DNA from: an uncultured Alphaproteobacteria bacterium
GTDB taxonomy: Bacteria > Pseudomonadota > Alphaproteobacteria > Caulobacterales > Caulobacteraceae
Length of the DNA stretch: 64,000 bases
Reading direction: 5' to 3'
Assembly (NCBI GenBank): GCA_903822175.1
Contig: CAIJOB010000041.1
Location: 1-64,000 of the forward strand
Below, piece after piece: positions 20,790 to 29,030 of the stretch. Below the pieces are notes generated by a model. The model saw only the letters and a list, made by a program, of their open reading frames with translations. It made no database searches and was not told where the DNA came from. Positions within the stretch are counted from its first letter, which is position 1. Each line of letters begins with the position of its first letter. A program made the translations under genes and the position numbers.

Positions 20790-21659
20790 ATGCTGAGCTG
20801 GCAAGTGGGCGATGTGAAGATCACCCGCATCCTGGAGCTGGAGGCCACCGGCGGCACCCGCTTTATCCTGCCCCAGGCGACGCCGGAGGTGGTCCAGACC
20901 ATCCCCTGGCTTGCCCCGCATTTCGCCGACGAGACCGGGCGCCTGCGGATGAGCATCCACGCCCTGGTGGTCGAGACGCCCACCAAGCGGATCATCGTCG
21001 ACACCTGCATCGGCAACGACAAGCAGCGCGACATCCCGACCTGGAGCGGCCTGCAGACGACCTTTCTGGCGGACCTCGCCGCCGCCGGCTTTCCGCGAGA
21101 GAGCCTCGACGTGGTGCTCTGCACCCATCTGCACGTCGACCACGTGGGCTGGAACACCATGCTGGTCGACGGCGCCTGGGTCCCGACCTTCCCCAACGCC
21201 CGCTACCTACTGGGTCGGGCCGAATACGAGTATTGGCGGGCCGAGGAAGACGGAAACGAAGCGCCCGAACGCTCGCCCTTCCACGACAGCGTCAAACCGG
21301 TCTGGGAGGCCGGCCTCGTCGACCTGGTGGAGACCGACCACGCCATCTGCCCAGGGGTCTCCTTCGAGCCGACGCTGGGGCACACGCCCGGCCACGTCAG
21401 CGTGCGCATCCGCTCAAAGGGCGAAGAGGCGCTGATCACCGGCGACTTCATCCACCATCCCTGCCAACTGGCGCGGCCCGATTGGGCCAGCCGCGCCGAC
21501 TATGACGAGGCCGCCTCCACCGCCACGCGACGACGGATGTTCGCGGACCTGGCCGGCTCGAAAGTGCTGGTGATCGGCACCCACTTCGCCGCGCCGACCG
21601 CCGGCCATGTGGTCAGCGACGGTCAAGGCTACCGCCTGGCGGTCAGCGAGGCGCCCTGA
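20790..21659 (+). CDS. MBL-fold metallo-hydrolase, lactonase-like
   Basis: Metallo-beta-lactamase-fold enzyme of 289 residues. The zinc motif is THLHVDHVGWN, a later histidine in LGHTPGHVSV and an aspartate in ALITGDFIHHP complete the usual set. The arrangement and length resemble AHL lactonases and related cytoplasmic hydrolases; no signal peptide is present. ATG 20790 is preceded by GGGGGAG at a good distance, so the longer upstream frame is discounted. It lies 91 bases after the PPOX-fold gene. Confidence 0.85.
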   Translation: MLSWQVGDVKITRILELEATGGTRFILPQATPEVVQTIPWLAPHFADETGRLRMSIHALVVETPTKRIIVDTCIGNDKQRDIPTWSGLQTTFLADLAAAGFPRESLDVVLCTHLHVDHVGWNTMLVDGAWVPTFPNARYLLGRAEYEYWRAEEDGNEAPERSPFHDSVKPVWEAGLVDLVETDHAICPGVSFEPTLGHTPGHVSVRIRSKGEEALITGDFIHHPCQLARPDWASRADYDEAASTATRRRMFADLAGSKVLVIGTHFAAPTAGHVVSDGQGYRLAVSEAP

Positions 21660-21750
21660 TCGAGGCAATCTTCCCCAGCGGAAACCCCTGAGACGTGTGT
21701 GCGCTTGAGGCCGCGCCGTTACCGATTAAGCATATGACGGCGTTGTGGAT

Positions 21751-22923
21751 ATGGCGCGAGTGAACGGACGAATGACCGGTTTCAACCAAAGCGAGTTCCT
21801 CGACCTCGTCTACGGGGCAGCTGTCGAGCCCACCCTTTGGGCGCCGGTCATGGAGCGTTTCGCTGACGCCATCGGCGGCGACAAGGGTTGGCTCTCGCTG
21901 CTGAACCTCATCGACGGCCGCGGCGGCGGCATCATCTCGCGCATCGATCCGGTCGAGGTCGACCGATTTGACCAGTATTTCGCCGACCGCAACCCTCTGC
22001 ACCTGGTCGATGACCCGCGCGGGTTCCTGGAGCGCTGGACCCCGCTGATCCTCACCGATGAGGACTGGATGGAGAAGTCGGCGCTGGTCAGGACGGAATA
22101 TTACAACGACTTCCTGGCGCCGCAGAATGTCCACTCCTGCATGATGATCCGCCTGGCCAAGAGCGGGGTCGAAACCGCCGCGATCAACATCAGCCGGCCC
22201 GCCGGCCGCGATCAATTCGGGCCAAACGAGCTCGAGTTCGCCCGCAAGCTGCATCCGCACATGATCCGCGCCTTCGATCTTGGCCAGAAGCTGGCCATGA
22301 GTTCGGCCCTGAACCGCGGCTTCGCCACGGTGTTCGACGAGTCCGTCCACGGCCTGTTCCTGGTCACAGCCGACGGGTGCGTGCAGCACATGAACCCCAC
22401 GGCCGAGGCGATGGTGGCGGCGCGCAAGGGCCTGCAGATCCGCGGCGGCAAGCTGGCCGCCACAGATGGCTCGGCCGCCCGCGCCTTGGCCGCCCTGGTG
22501 GGCCGGGCCGGGTCGCGCGACGCCGAGGCGCGGACCGGCGGCTCGATGCCGCTGGCGGCGCCCGGGAGCGCCACGCCGCTGGCGATCACCGTCGCGCCGG
22601 TGCGGCTGCCGACCATGGCGATCCTCGGCGGCGCGCCGGCGGTGATCGTCTGCGTCACCGACACCGAGGCCGGGGTGAAGCTGCCGGAACAGCGGTTGCG
22701 CGATCTCTTCGGCCTGACGCCCGCCGAGGCGCGGCTGGCCTTGGCGCTGTTCGAAGGCGCCACGCTCAACGAGGCCGCCGAGGGCCTGAAGATCAGCCGC
22801 TTCACCGCCCAGAACCACCTGGCGCGAATCTTCGAAAAGACCGGCGCCAACCGCCAGGCGAGCCTGATCCAGCTGATGATGCGCGCCGTGGGCCTCGACC
22901 TGGGCGCCCACGGGAACGCCTAG
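21751..22923 (+). CDS. LuxR-family transcriptional regulator with PAS-like sensor region
   Basis: About 390 residues. The N-terminal part (SEFLDLVYGAAVEPTLW, then FADRNPLHL) resembles sensor regions of Caulobacter/Rhizobium helix-turn-helix regulators; the middle (GLFLVTADGCVQHMNPTAEAM) looks like a PAS domain; the C-terminal LuxR-type HTH reads FGLTPAEARLALALFEGATLNEAAEGLKISRFTAQNHL-style, with the recognition helix near residues 350-370. Start is uncertain: GTG 21745, ATG 21751 or ATG 21772. Ligand and targets unknown; it sits between an MBL hydrolase and a DUF2306 gene on the same strand. Confidence 0.83.
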   Translation: MARVNGRMTGFNQSEFLDLVYGAAVEPTLWAPVMERFADAIGGDKGWLSLLNLIDGRGGGIISRIDPVEVDRFDQYFADRNPLHLVDDPRGFLERWTPLILTDEDWMEKSALVRTEYYNDFLAPQNVHSCMMIRLAKSGVETAAINISRPAGRDQFGPNELEFARKLHPHMIRAFDLGQKLAMSSALNRGFATVFDESVHGLFLVTADGCVQHMNPTAEAMVAARKGLQIRGGKLAATDGSAARALAALVGRAGSRDAEARTGGSMPLAAPGSATPLAITVAPVRLPTMAILGGAPAVIVCVTDTEAGVKLPEQRLRDLFGLTPAEARLALALFEGATLNEAAEGLKISRFTAQNHLARIFEKTGANRQASLIQLMMRAVGLDLGAHGNA

Positions 22924-22974
22924 GCATAATGTCGCTGACATTGTAAATTATCGGCGATGGCATAGCCTCTCGCC

Positions 22975-23517
22975 ATGGCCGAAGCCGCTCTTCCCCCGCC
23001 TGCTCCCGATCGCCCCGGCGCCCTGCTCCCGCTCACCGTCGCAGGCAGCGCGATTGTCCTGCTCCTGGCCACGGCGGGCCTGCTGAACCTGCTGGTCGCC
23101 GGGCGGCCCATTCCAGATGCGTTGCGCCATGGCGCGGTGATCGCCCACCTGGGGTCGGTGATGCTGGCCCTGCCGATCGGCATCTCGCAGCTGGTGCTGC
23201 CGAAGGGCACCTTCCGGCACCGGACCGTGGGTTACATCTGGCTGAGCCTGATGGTGTTCACCGCGCTGGTCAGTTTCGCCATCCACACCATCAACCACAG
23301 CGGCGCGCTCGGCGGCCTCAGCCCGATCCATCTATTCTCGATCCTCACCCTCGTCCTCGCCCCGATCATCGTCTGGCGGGCGCGGCAGGGCGCGGTCGCC
23401 GATCACCGGCGCGCGGTGCTCGGCCTGATGCTCGGCGGCTTGGCGGTCGCCGGCCTCTTCACCTTCCTGCCCGGGCGGGCGCTGGGGCAGTTGGTCTTCG
23501 GACTCTTCCGCCCCTAG
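22975..23517 (+). CDS. DUF2306-type integral membrane protein
   Basis: A 180-residue polytopic membrane protein with about four hydrophobic helices (LTVAGSAIVLLLATAGLLNLL; VIAHLGSVMLALPIGISQLVL; the TVGYIWLSLMVFTALVSFAI region; LGLMLGGLAVAGLFTF). Histidines are conserved in HGAVIAHLGS, FRHRTVGYIW and IHTINHSG, and the last two resemble the H-x-x-x-G and HP/NH pattern of DUF2306 proteins. Function unknown. Its TAG is the first part of the CTAG that begins the hairpin repeat at 23514. Confidence 0.75.
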   Translation: MAEAALPPPAPDRPGALLPLTVAGSAIVLLLATAGLLNLLVAGRPIPDALRHGAVIAHLGSVMLALPIGISQLVLPKGTFRHRTVGYIWLSLMVFTALVSFAIHTINHSGALGGLSPIHLFSILTLVLAPIIVWRARQGAVADHRRAVLGLMLGGLAVAGLFTFLPGRALGQLVFGLFRP

Positions 23518-23588
23518 TGTCCCGATTCCGAAGTTCGCTGGCGCTTGCGGCAGGCGCGGACGAACTTCGGAATCGATGAGGACACTAG
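23514..23588. repeat. Extragenic hairpin element, copy 1
   Basis: A large imperfect palindrome: CTAGTGTCC (23514-23522) plus CGATTCCGAAGTTCG (23523-23537) pair with CGAACTTCGGAATCG (23561-23575) and GGACACTAG (23580-23588), leaving a 23-base loop and a four-base bulge (ATGA). It is bounded on both sides by CTAG, and its left CTAG contains the stop codon of the DUF2306 gene. GATTC/GAATC inside the arms are GANTC (CcrM-type) sites. Confidence 0.85.
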
Positions 23589-23601
23589 GAAGTCTTCGTT
23601 T

Positions 23602-23678
23602 CTAGTGTGCTTCTTGGATCTGAAGTTCGCTCCGAGCTTGATCCAACAAGAGGGCGAACTTCAGATCCAGCACACTAG
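23602..23678. repeat. Extragenic hairpin element, copy 2
   Basis: Same architecture as copy 1, 13 bases downstream: CTAGTGTGC (23602-23610) and GGATCTGAAGTTCGC (23616-23630) pair with GCGAACTTCAGATCC (23654-23668) and GCACACTAG (23670-23678), again with a 23-base loop. The differing bases between the copies are matched on both arms (for example CC/GG versus GC/GC in the outer stem), so pairing is preserved. The right-hand CTAG supplies the stop of the convergent PQQ dehydrogenase. Confidence 0.85.
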
Positions 23679-25858
23679 CGCTTGGCCGCCTGCTCGGCCT
23701 TGGCCTTGTTCGCCTGGCTGACGATGTAGTGGTAGATCGCCTCAGCCTGACCCTCGGCCAGCACCGACTTGAACGACACCATGCCCTTGCTGGCCCGCTC
23801 GCCGTCGATGACTATGGCGTTCCAGTTGCGCAGGTTGCGCAGGGCCGGCGAGTAGCGCAGGTCGGGGATCGACTTGTCGGCCACGCCGCCCGCACCGTGA
23901 CAGCCGGAGCAGAAGCGGCCGTAGGCGCCCTCCCCGTCGATCACCTGCTCGTTGGTGCCGGTCAGCAGCGGCGGATCGAGCACCTTCCCTGCCACGGCGC
24001 CGGCGACGCCGGCCGTGGGCAGGGTCTCGGTGGCGTTCAGCTTGTAGATCAGCAGGCGCGAGTTGTTGGCGCTGGTGGCGCTGGTGCGGATCTGCCCGGG
24101 CGGCAGGCCGCGGGCGCCGACCAGCAGGGCTACATACTGCTCGCCGCCGATCACATAGGTCGAGGGCGCGGCCACCACGTCGGCCTGGGTCTTGATCGAC
24201 CACAGCTTCTCGCCGGTCCTGGCGTCGAAGGCGTTGAAATAGCCGCTCCAGTCGCCGGAGAAGACCAGATTGGTCGCCGTCGTCATCACGCCGTGCGGGC
24301 CATAGTCCTTGTCCGGCGCCTTCCAGACGATCTTCTGGGCCACCGGGTCATAGGCCTCAAGGTAGCTCCGGATATTGCCCCGCTGCGGCGCGCCGGGCTT
24401 GCCGTAGAGCTCGGTGATCTTGTCGGAGAACGAGACGGTGGCGGTGTTGTAGACGCGGTCCTTGACCTGGAAGGTCTTGGGGTCGGCGCTCATGAAGCCG
24501 GTCGAGCTCTCGGTGACCGGGATGTAGACCAGCCCGGTCTTGGGGCTGTAGGCCATCGGGTGCCAGTTGTGCGCGCCCAGCGGCGCGGGCTGGACGATGG
24601 CCGCCTTGGTGTCGCTGTAGCGGGCGTCGGGGTTCTCGACCGGGCGTCCGGTCTTCAGGTCGATCTTCGAGGCCCAGTTCAGCGGCGCGAACTTGTCGGC
24701 GCTGATCAGCTTACCGGTCGCCGCGTCCCAGACGTAGAAGAAGCCGGTCTTGGGGGCCTGCATCAGCACGTGCCGCGGCTGGCCCTTGATCTTCAGGTCA
24801 GCGGTCATCAGCGGGTTGGTGACGTCGTAGTCCCACTCGTCGCCCGGGACCTCCTGGAAGTGCCAGGCGTATTTGCCGGTCGAGGCGTGCACCGCGACGA
24901 TCGAGGAGACGAACAGGTTGTCGCCGCCCTTGGGGCTGCGGACTTCCTGGCTCCAGGAGAGGCCGTTGCCGGTGCCGAAGTAGATCAGGTCTGTCTTGGG
25001 ATCGTAGAGGATGGTGTCCCAGGCCGTGCCGCCGCCGCCGTATTTCCAGAAGTCGCCGTCCCAGCCCTTCAGGGCCGATTTCAGTTCCGGCGTGTTGGTC
25101 GGGTCGCCCGGCTTGGCGGGCACGGTGTAGAAGCGCCACTTCAGCTTGCCGGTCGCCGCGTCATAGGCCGAGACGTAACCGCGGCAGGTGTATTCGGCGC
25201 CGCCGTTGCCGATGATCACCAGGCCCTTCACGATCCTGGGCGCCTGGGTGATGGTGTAGGGATCCTTGAGGTCGGTGGTCTGCACCTCCCAGGCCTTCTT
25301 GCCGGTCTTGGCGTCGATGGCGATCAGCCGGCCGTCGAGCGCGCCCAGATAGAGCTTGCCCTTCCAGGCCGCGACCCCGCGGTTGACCACGTCGCAGCAG
25401 GCGATGGCGCCGTTCGACGGATCGACCTTGGGATCATAGGCCCAGAGCTGCTTGCCGCTCTTGGCGTCGTAGGCGAAGACCTTGGACCAGGCGGTGGTGA
25501 AATAGAGCGCCCCGTCGACCACGACCGGCGTCGATTCCTGGCCCCGCTCGGTGTCCACGTCGGCGTACCAGGCGAGCCCGAGCTTGCCGACGTTGGCCTT
25601 ACTGATGCCGGTGAGCGGGCTGTAGCGCTGCTCTGAATAGGTGCGGCCCGCGGCCAGCCAACTCCCCGGCTCGCTGTCGGCGGCCAGCAGGCGGGCGCCA
25701 TCGACGGCCGCGCCGCCGTAGGCGCGGGCCACGGGCTTGGCCTTGGCGGCGGCAGGCGCAGCCGCAGGCGTCTGGGCCACGGCCGCCAGGGGCCCGCTCA
25801 GCACCAACGACAGGGCGGCGCTAAGGCTAAGCACAGCACGACTCATCTTGTTGTTCAT
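23675..25858 (-). CDS. PQQ-dependent quinohemoprotein dehydrogenase (methanol/ethanol family)
   Basis: Periplasmic type II alcohol dehydrogenase of 727 residues. A signal peptide (LSLSAALSLVLSGPLAAVAQ) is followed by the eight-bladed propeller with repeated Trp-docking segments and the vicinal disulfide C154-C155 (AIACCDVV) that contacts PQQ. The C-terminal domain is cytochrome c with CSGCH (C650, C653, H654), so electrons can pass to a soluble cytochrome. ATG 25858 has GGAGTG upstream; the longer upstream frame is not supported. No PQQ biosynthesis genes are nearby. Substrate probably a primary or secondary alcohol. Confidence 0.92.
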   Translation of the reverse strand: MNNKMSRAVLSLSAALSLVLSGPLAAVAQTPAAAPAAAKAKPVARAYGGAAVDGARLLAADSEPGSWLAAGRTYSEQRYSPLTGISKANVGKLGLAWYADVDTERGQESTPVVVDGALYFTTAWSKVFAYDAKSGKQLWAYDPKVDPSNGAIACCDVVNRGVAAWKGKLYLGALDGRLIAIDAKTGKKAWEVQTTDLKDPYTITQAPRIVKGLVIIGNGGAEYTCRGYVSAYDAATGKLKWRFYTVPAKPGDPTNTPELKSALKGWDGDFWKYGGGGTAWDTILYDPKTDLIYFGTGNGLSWSQEVRSPKGGDNLFVSSIVAVHASTGKYAWHFQEVPGDEWDYDVTNPLMTADLKIKGQPRHVLMQAPKTGFFYVWDAATGKLISADKFAPLNWASKIDLKTGRPVENPDARYSDTKAAIVQPAPLGAHNWHPMAYSPKTGLVYIPVTESSTGFMSADPKTFQVKDRVYNTATVSFSDKITELYGKPGAPQRGNIRSYLEAYDPVAQKIVWKAPDKDYGPHGVMTTATNLVFSGDWSGYFNAFDARTGEKLWSIKTQADVVAAPSTYVIGGEQYVALLVGARGLPPGQIRTSATSANNSRLLIYKLNATETLPTAGVAGAVAGKVLDPPLLTGTNEQVIDGEGAYGRFCSGCHGAGGVADKSIPDLRYSPALRNLRNWNAIVIDGERASKGMVSFKSVLAEGQAEAIYHYIVSQANKAKAEQAAKR

Positions 25859-26014
25859 TGGTTTCACTCCCCGAACCGCTTTTCTCCCATCCGCCCGCCC
25901 AGGGTGCAAGCTGGGGACCGCGTAAGCCGCGCACATCCATCTCGCCAATGTCTGCATCCCGACGCCCGGCTCGCGCGTTGGCTCGCCGGGACAAAAGAGA
26001 AATCGAGCAACATC

Positions 26015-26302
26015 ATGCGTAAGACCCTCACCACCATGGCCTTGGCCGCCCTGATCGCCGCGCCGCTGATCGCCGGCGCCAGCGACGCCAGCGCCTCGTG
26101 CCGCGGCCGGGCCAACACCGGGACCGCGATCGGCGCCGTTGGCGGCGCGCTGCTCGGCAACTCCATCTCGCGCGGCGGCGGCGGCGCGGTCGTCGGCGGG
26201 CTCGGCGGCGCGGTGCTCGGCCACTCGATCGCCAAGGGCGGATGCCACCGCAGCCGGCACGCCTACTACAGCCACGGACACACCCGCTACGCCTACCGCT
26301 AG
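26015..26302 (+). CDS. Small secreted glycine-zipper protein
   Basis: A 95-residue protein with a signal peptide (MALAALIAAPLIAGASDASA) and a central double glycine zipper (GTAIGAVGGALLGNSIS and GAVVGGLGGAVLGHSIA), the type of helix that packs in or on membranes in outer-membrane lipoproteins and related small proteins. It has cysteines flanking the zipper and a His/Tyr-rich tail. It diverges from the PQQ dehydrogenase. Specific role unknown. Confidence 0.75.
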   Translation: MRKTLTTMALAALIAAPLIAGASDASASCRGRANTGTAIGAVGGALLGNSISRGGGGAVVGGLGGAVLGHSIAKGGCHRSRHAYYSHGHTRYAYR

Positions 26303-26405
26303 GCGCGCGCATCTGGCCGGAAATGGCGGGACCTTCGTCCGATAGCGGGCTTTACGGCTGAGCTTGGCCGCGCTCTGCTGCGCTGTCGCAGCGGAGGTCC
26401 CATCC

Positions 26406-26828
26406 ATGCCTGTCAGCCCAATCCTGCAGCCGGTCGTCGCCCTCGTTCTCTGGAGCATGGTGATGTGGGCCTGGCTCTACGCCACCCGCATCCCGGCGGC
26501 GACCGCGGCCAAGGCGCCGATGCACCCGGAGATGACCTCGGCCGAGTTCAACGCGGTGATCCCGGCCCGCGTGCGCTGGAAGGCTGACAACTACAACCAC
26601 CTGATGGAGCAGCCGACGCTGTTCTACGCCGTGGCCCTCACCCTGGCCGTGGCCGGCGCTGGCGCGGGCTGGAACCTGTGGCTCGCCTGGGGCTACGTCG
26701 CCCTCCGCGTGATCCACAGCCTGGTGCAGTCGCTGAGCAACGTGATCATGGTCCGCTTCAGCGTCTTCATGATCGCCTCGGTGGTCCTGCTGACCCTGGC
26801 GGTGCGCGCGGCGATGGCGGTGTTCTAG
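26406..26828 (+). CDS. MAPEG family membrane protein
   Basis: A 140-residue integral membrane protein with four predicted helices, beginning ILQPVVALVLWSMVMWAWLYATR. The loop ADNYNHLMEQPTLFYAV matches the conserved N-x-x-E-x-x-x-xF/Y-Y segment of MAPEG proteins (glutathione/eicosanoid-metabolising family), and ALRVIHSLVQSLSN fits the R-x-x-H motif. GGAGG lies nine bases before ATG 26406. Several bacterial MAPEGs have no measured reaction, so the enzymatic role is unproven. Confidence 0.85.
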   Translation: MPVSPILQPVVALVLWSMVMWAWLYATRIPAATAAKAPMHPEMTSAEFNAVIPARVRWKADNYNHLMEQPTLFYAVALTLAVAGAGAGWNLWLAWGYVALRVIHSLVQSLSNVIMVRFSVFMIASVVLLTLAVRAAMAVF

Positions 26829-26881
26829 CCCCCAAAAATGTGCAGGTGACGCCGGGCGCCGATCGTGCCGAACTGCCACGC

Positions 26882-27826
26882 ATGACGGGGGTGCTTCGGC
26901 GAGCGGTGCTGGGCGGGTTGGCGGCGAGCGCTGGCGCGGGCGCGGCATGGGCGCATCGGCCCGCGAAGCGCCCAGACCTGCAAGGCACATGGTCGCTCGC
27001 CACCTATACCGACATCGAGCGGCCGCCGGGCCTGCACGCCCTGGTGCTGACCCCGGCGGAGGCTGAGGCCTATGAGGCGCCGCGGCGTCGGCTGCACGGC
27101 ATGCCAGCCCCGGCGGCCGACGACCTGCTGGGCCAGACGGAGGCGGAGTTCAACGAACGCGGCGACGGCCTGGCCCGCGTACGCGGCCAGATCCGCTCGT
27201 CCCTGGTGATCGAGCCCCCGGACGGCACCATCCCGTTCACCGCCGCGGGCCTGGCGGCAGTGGCGAAGGCGAAGGCGGAGCGGACGGCAAACCCCGAGGA
27301 CCTGACCGCCTCCACCCGCTGCCTGACCAATGCGACAGCCGGCGCGCCGATGGCCGGCGGCCCGGACGCGCCGCTCTTCCAGCTGGTCCAGACGCCCGAC
27401 GCCGTGGTGATCTTCACCGAGAAATACCATGAGGCGCGGATCGTGCGGATCGCCGCCGATGGCAGCGTCGCGTCGCGCGGCGTCGCCCAGCCGCCCGCCT
27501 GGATGGGCGACGGCGTCGGCCACTGGGAGGGCGCGGTCCTGGTAGTGGAGACCTGGGGTGGCCGTCCAGGCGTGGTGCTGCGCGGCGGCCGCCTGCTCGC
27601 CGCCGACACCACCCGCGTCACCGAACGCTTCAGCCGCGTGGGCCCAGACGAGCTGCTCTACGAATTCACCGTCCGGGACCCGGTGCTCTACACCCAGCCC
27701 TGGCGTGGCGAGGTCCCGGTCAAGCGCGCCAAGGCGCCGATGTTCGAATTCGCCTGCCACGAGGGCAACTACTCCCTCCCCGGCATCCTGGCCGGCGCGA
27801 AGGTGGCCACCGCGCCGGGCAAATAG
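26882..27826 (+). CDS. Conserved hypothetical secreted protein
   Basis: A 314-residue protein with an N-terminal export signal (RRAVLGGLAASAGAGAAWA; an RR pair before the hydrophobic core leaves Tat export possible). The C-terminal half has the pattern seen in a widespread uncharacterised family: DGVGHWEGAVLVVETW, a VTERFSRVGPDELLYEFTV strand block, and a terminal MFEFACHEGNYSLPGILAGA. The family is common in Acidobacteria and Alphaproteobacteria. No catalytic motif is evident. It starts 53 bases after the MAPEG gene. Confidence 0.75.
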   Translation: MTGVLRRAVLGGLAASAGAGAAWAHRPAKRPDLQGTWSLATYTDIERPPGLHALVLTPAEAEAYEAPRRRLHGMPAPAADDLLGQTEAEFNERGDGLARVRGQIRSSLVIEPPDGTIPFTAAGLAAVAKAKAERTANPEDLTASTRCLTNATAGAPMAGGPDAPLFQLVQTPDAVVIFTEKYHEARIVRIAADGSVASRGVAQPPAWMGDGVGHWEGAVLVVETWGGRPGVVLRGGRLLAADTTRVTERFSRVGPDELLYEFTVRDPVLYTQPWRGEVPVKRAKAPMFEFACHEGNYSLPGILAGAKVATAPGK

Positions 27827-28351
27827 CGGCCTTGGCGCTGCCTCAAGGGCACGCTGTCGCACTGGGGCCGAGCGGCCTGCCAAAGTTGGGTCCGTCGCAG
27901 CAGAGTCCCGCCCCTCCTTATAGGCAACGCACGTGGCCGCGCGCGCCGATGCTAACTTGAGAAAGACCGCAGGACCGGGCGCTCGTGACCAGATCCAAAC
28001 CGCACAGGATAAGGCCGCCGCCGCCAGGGGCCTACACTTGAGTGTTCACGATTTGTATCAGTCCGGCAAGCTTGAGCGCAGCGCCCGAGGGCCGGTCGCA
28101 AAGCGATCTACGCCGCGACGGACTCTGGGGGATCGAAGGCCAGCGAGCCCTTCGGCGGTTGGTTATGCCGGGATAGTTGCGAGCGCGTCCACGCATGGGT
28201 CTCTCCGTTGGTTGGGAAAGAACAAACGCGGAACTTCGACGCGGAGTCCATGCCGGTCGTCGGAGGCGCCGGCGGTTTGGTGTGGAAAAGGGCGGAGGCC
28301 TTCAAGTCCCGGCTTGCGGTATTTGAGCTAGATATCGCGCCAGCTTCGGCG
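27827..28351. other. Gene-poor interval
   Basis: No gene with family resemblance was found. Base composition is visibly less GC-rich than the surroundings and frames on both strands (for example 27933-28331 plus, 28108-28500 minus) lack convincing start sites or motifs. It is continuous with the truncated gene at 28352-28600 and may be the degraded remainder of an acquired segment. Confidence 0.5.
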
Positions 28352-28600
28352 TTAGAGGTTCTTGCGGCGCTCGTTGCTCGCAATTCGGATGTTGGTCTGA
28401 TCTTCAAGATCGACCTTCCCAAGGACATGTCGCTTCGCGTCCGCCCAGAAAGGCACGTGAAAATCACCGCCACTGGCAGTGACACCATTCGCCTTGGCAA
28501 TCTCGCGACGAATATCTTCGCGCAACATCGCCTTTCGCTGCGCCTGCGGCGCGTCGAAAAAGCAAAGCAACTTCTTCAGGTGAATGGCTTCTAGCGGCAT
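28352..28600 (-). pseudogene. Truncated conserved hypothetical protein (N-terminal fragment)
   Basis: ATG 28600 opens an 82-residue frame that reads like real protein: MPLEAIHLKKLLCFFDA, an RREIAKANGV helix, then a compact GGDFHVPFWADAKRHVLG block and RIASNERRKNL before a TAA. From memory, similar conserved hypothetical proteins in Alphaproteobacteria continue past this point, so the copy looks cut short by frameshift or decay. GGAG lies upstream of the ATG. Composition differs from the neighbouring parC. Function unknown. Confidence 0.45.
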
Positions 28601-29030
28601 TGGTCGGCTCCATAAGGACCCGCCAAATCAAGTGACGCCCGCCTTGGCACTCGCACGTGTTGTGTGCTTGCCGAGGCGTAGCTAAAGATCGCGCCACCGA
28701 CTTAAGCGAGTCGGCAAATACGGGGGGCGGCCGCTTTGCACCTGCAAGTTCAGGCGGTCGCCTCTTCGCAGCTAGGCTGCAACGCAACTACGTCCAAGCC
28801 ATAGCTTGATCGACGCTGGACCTCCTTCGAGGTCGCGCGATTAGGTTGTCCAGGATTTGGTTAGGCCCGATCCAACGCCCAAGAAACACGGATATCGACC
28901 GAGTCGGGTGGGTGCGGCAATGGGAAATTAACCCATGAACAGCTTGGGGTGAGTCGTCTCACTTTGCCAGCGCGATGTCAACATGTTGGTGGCGGGTGCC
29001 TCTCACACGCTACATCTATGGTTGGCACCC
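28601..29030. other. Gene-poor interval upstream of the truncated gene
   Basis: No protein family, tRNA or clear repeat recognised. The stretch is moderately AT-rich for this genome and ends at the stop codon of parC. It may carry the promoter of the truncated gene, but no confident -35/-10 pair is visible. Confidence 0.45.

Noticed and set aside
28108..28500. Minus-strand 130-residue frame next to the truncated gene
   Set aside because: Could include a downstream frame of the broken gene, but no motif or start supports it as an independent gene.
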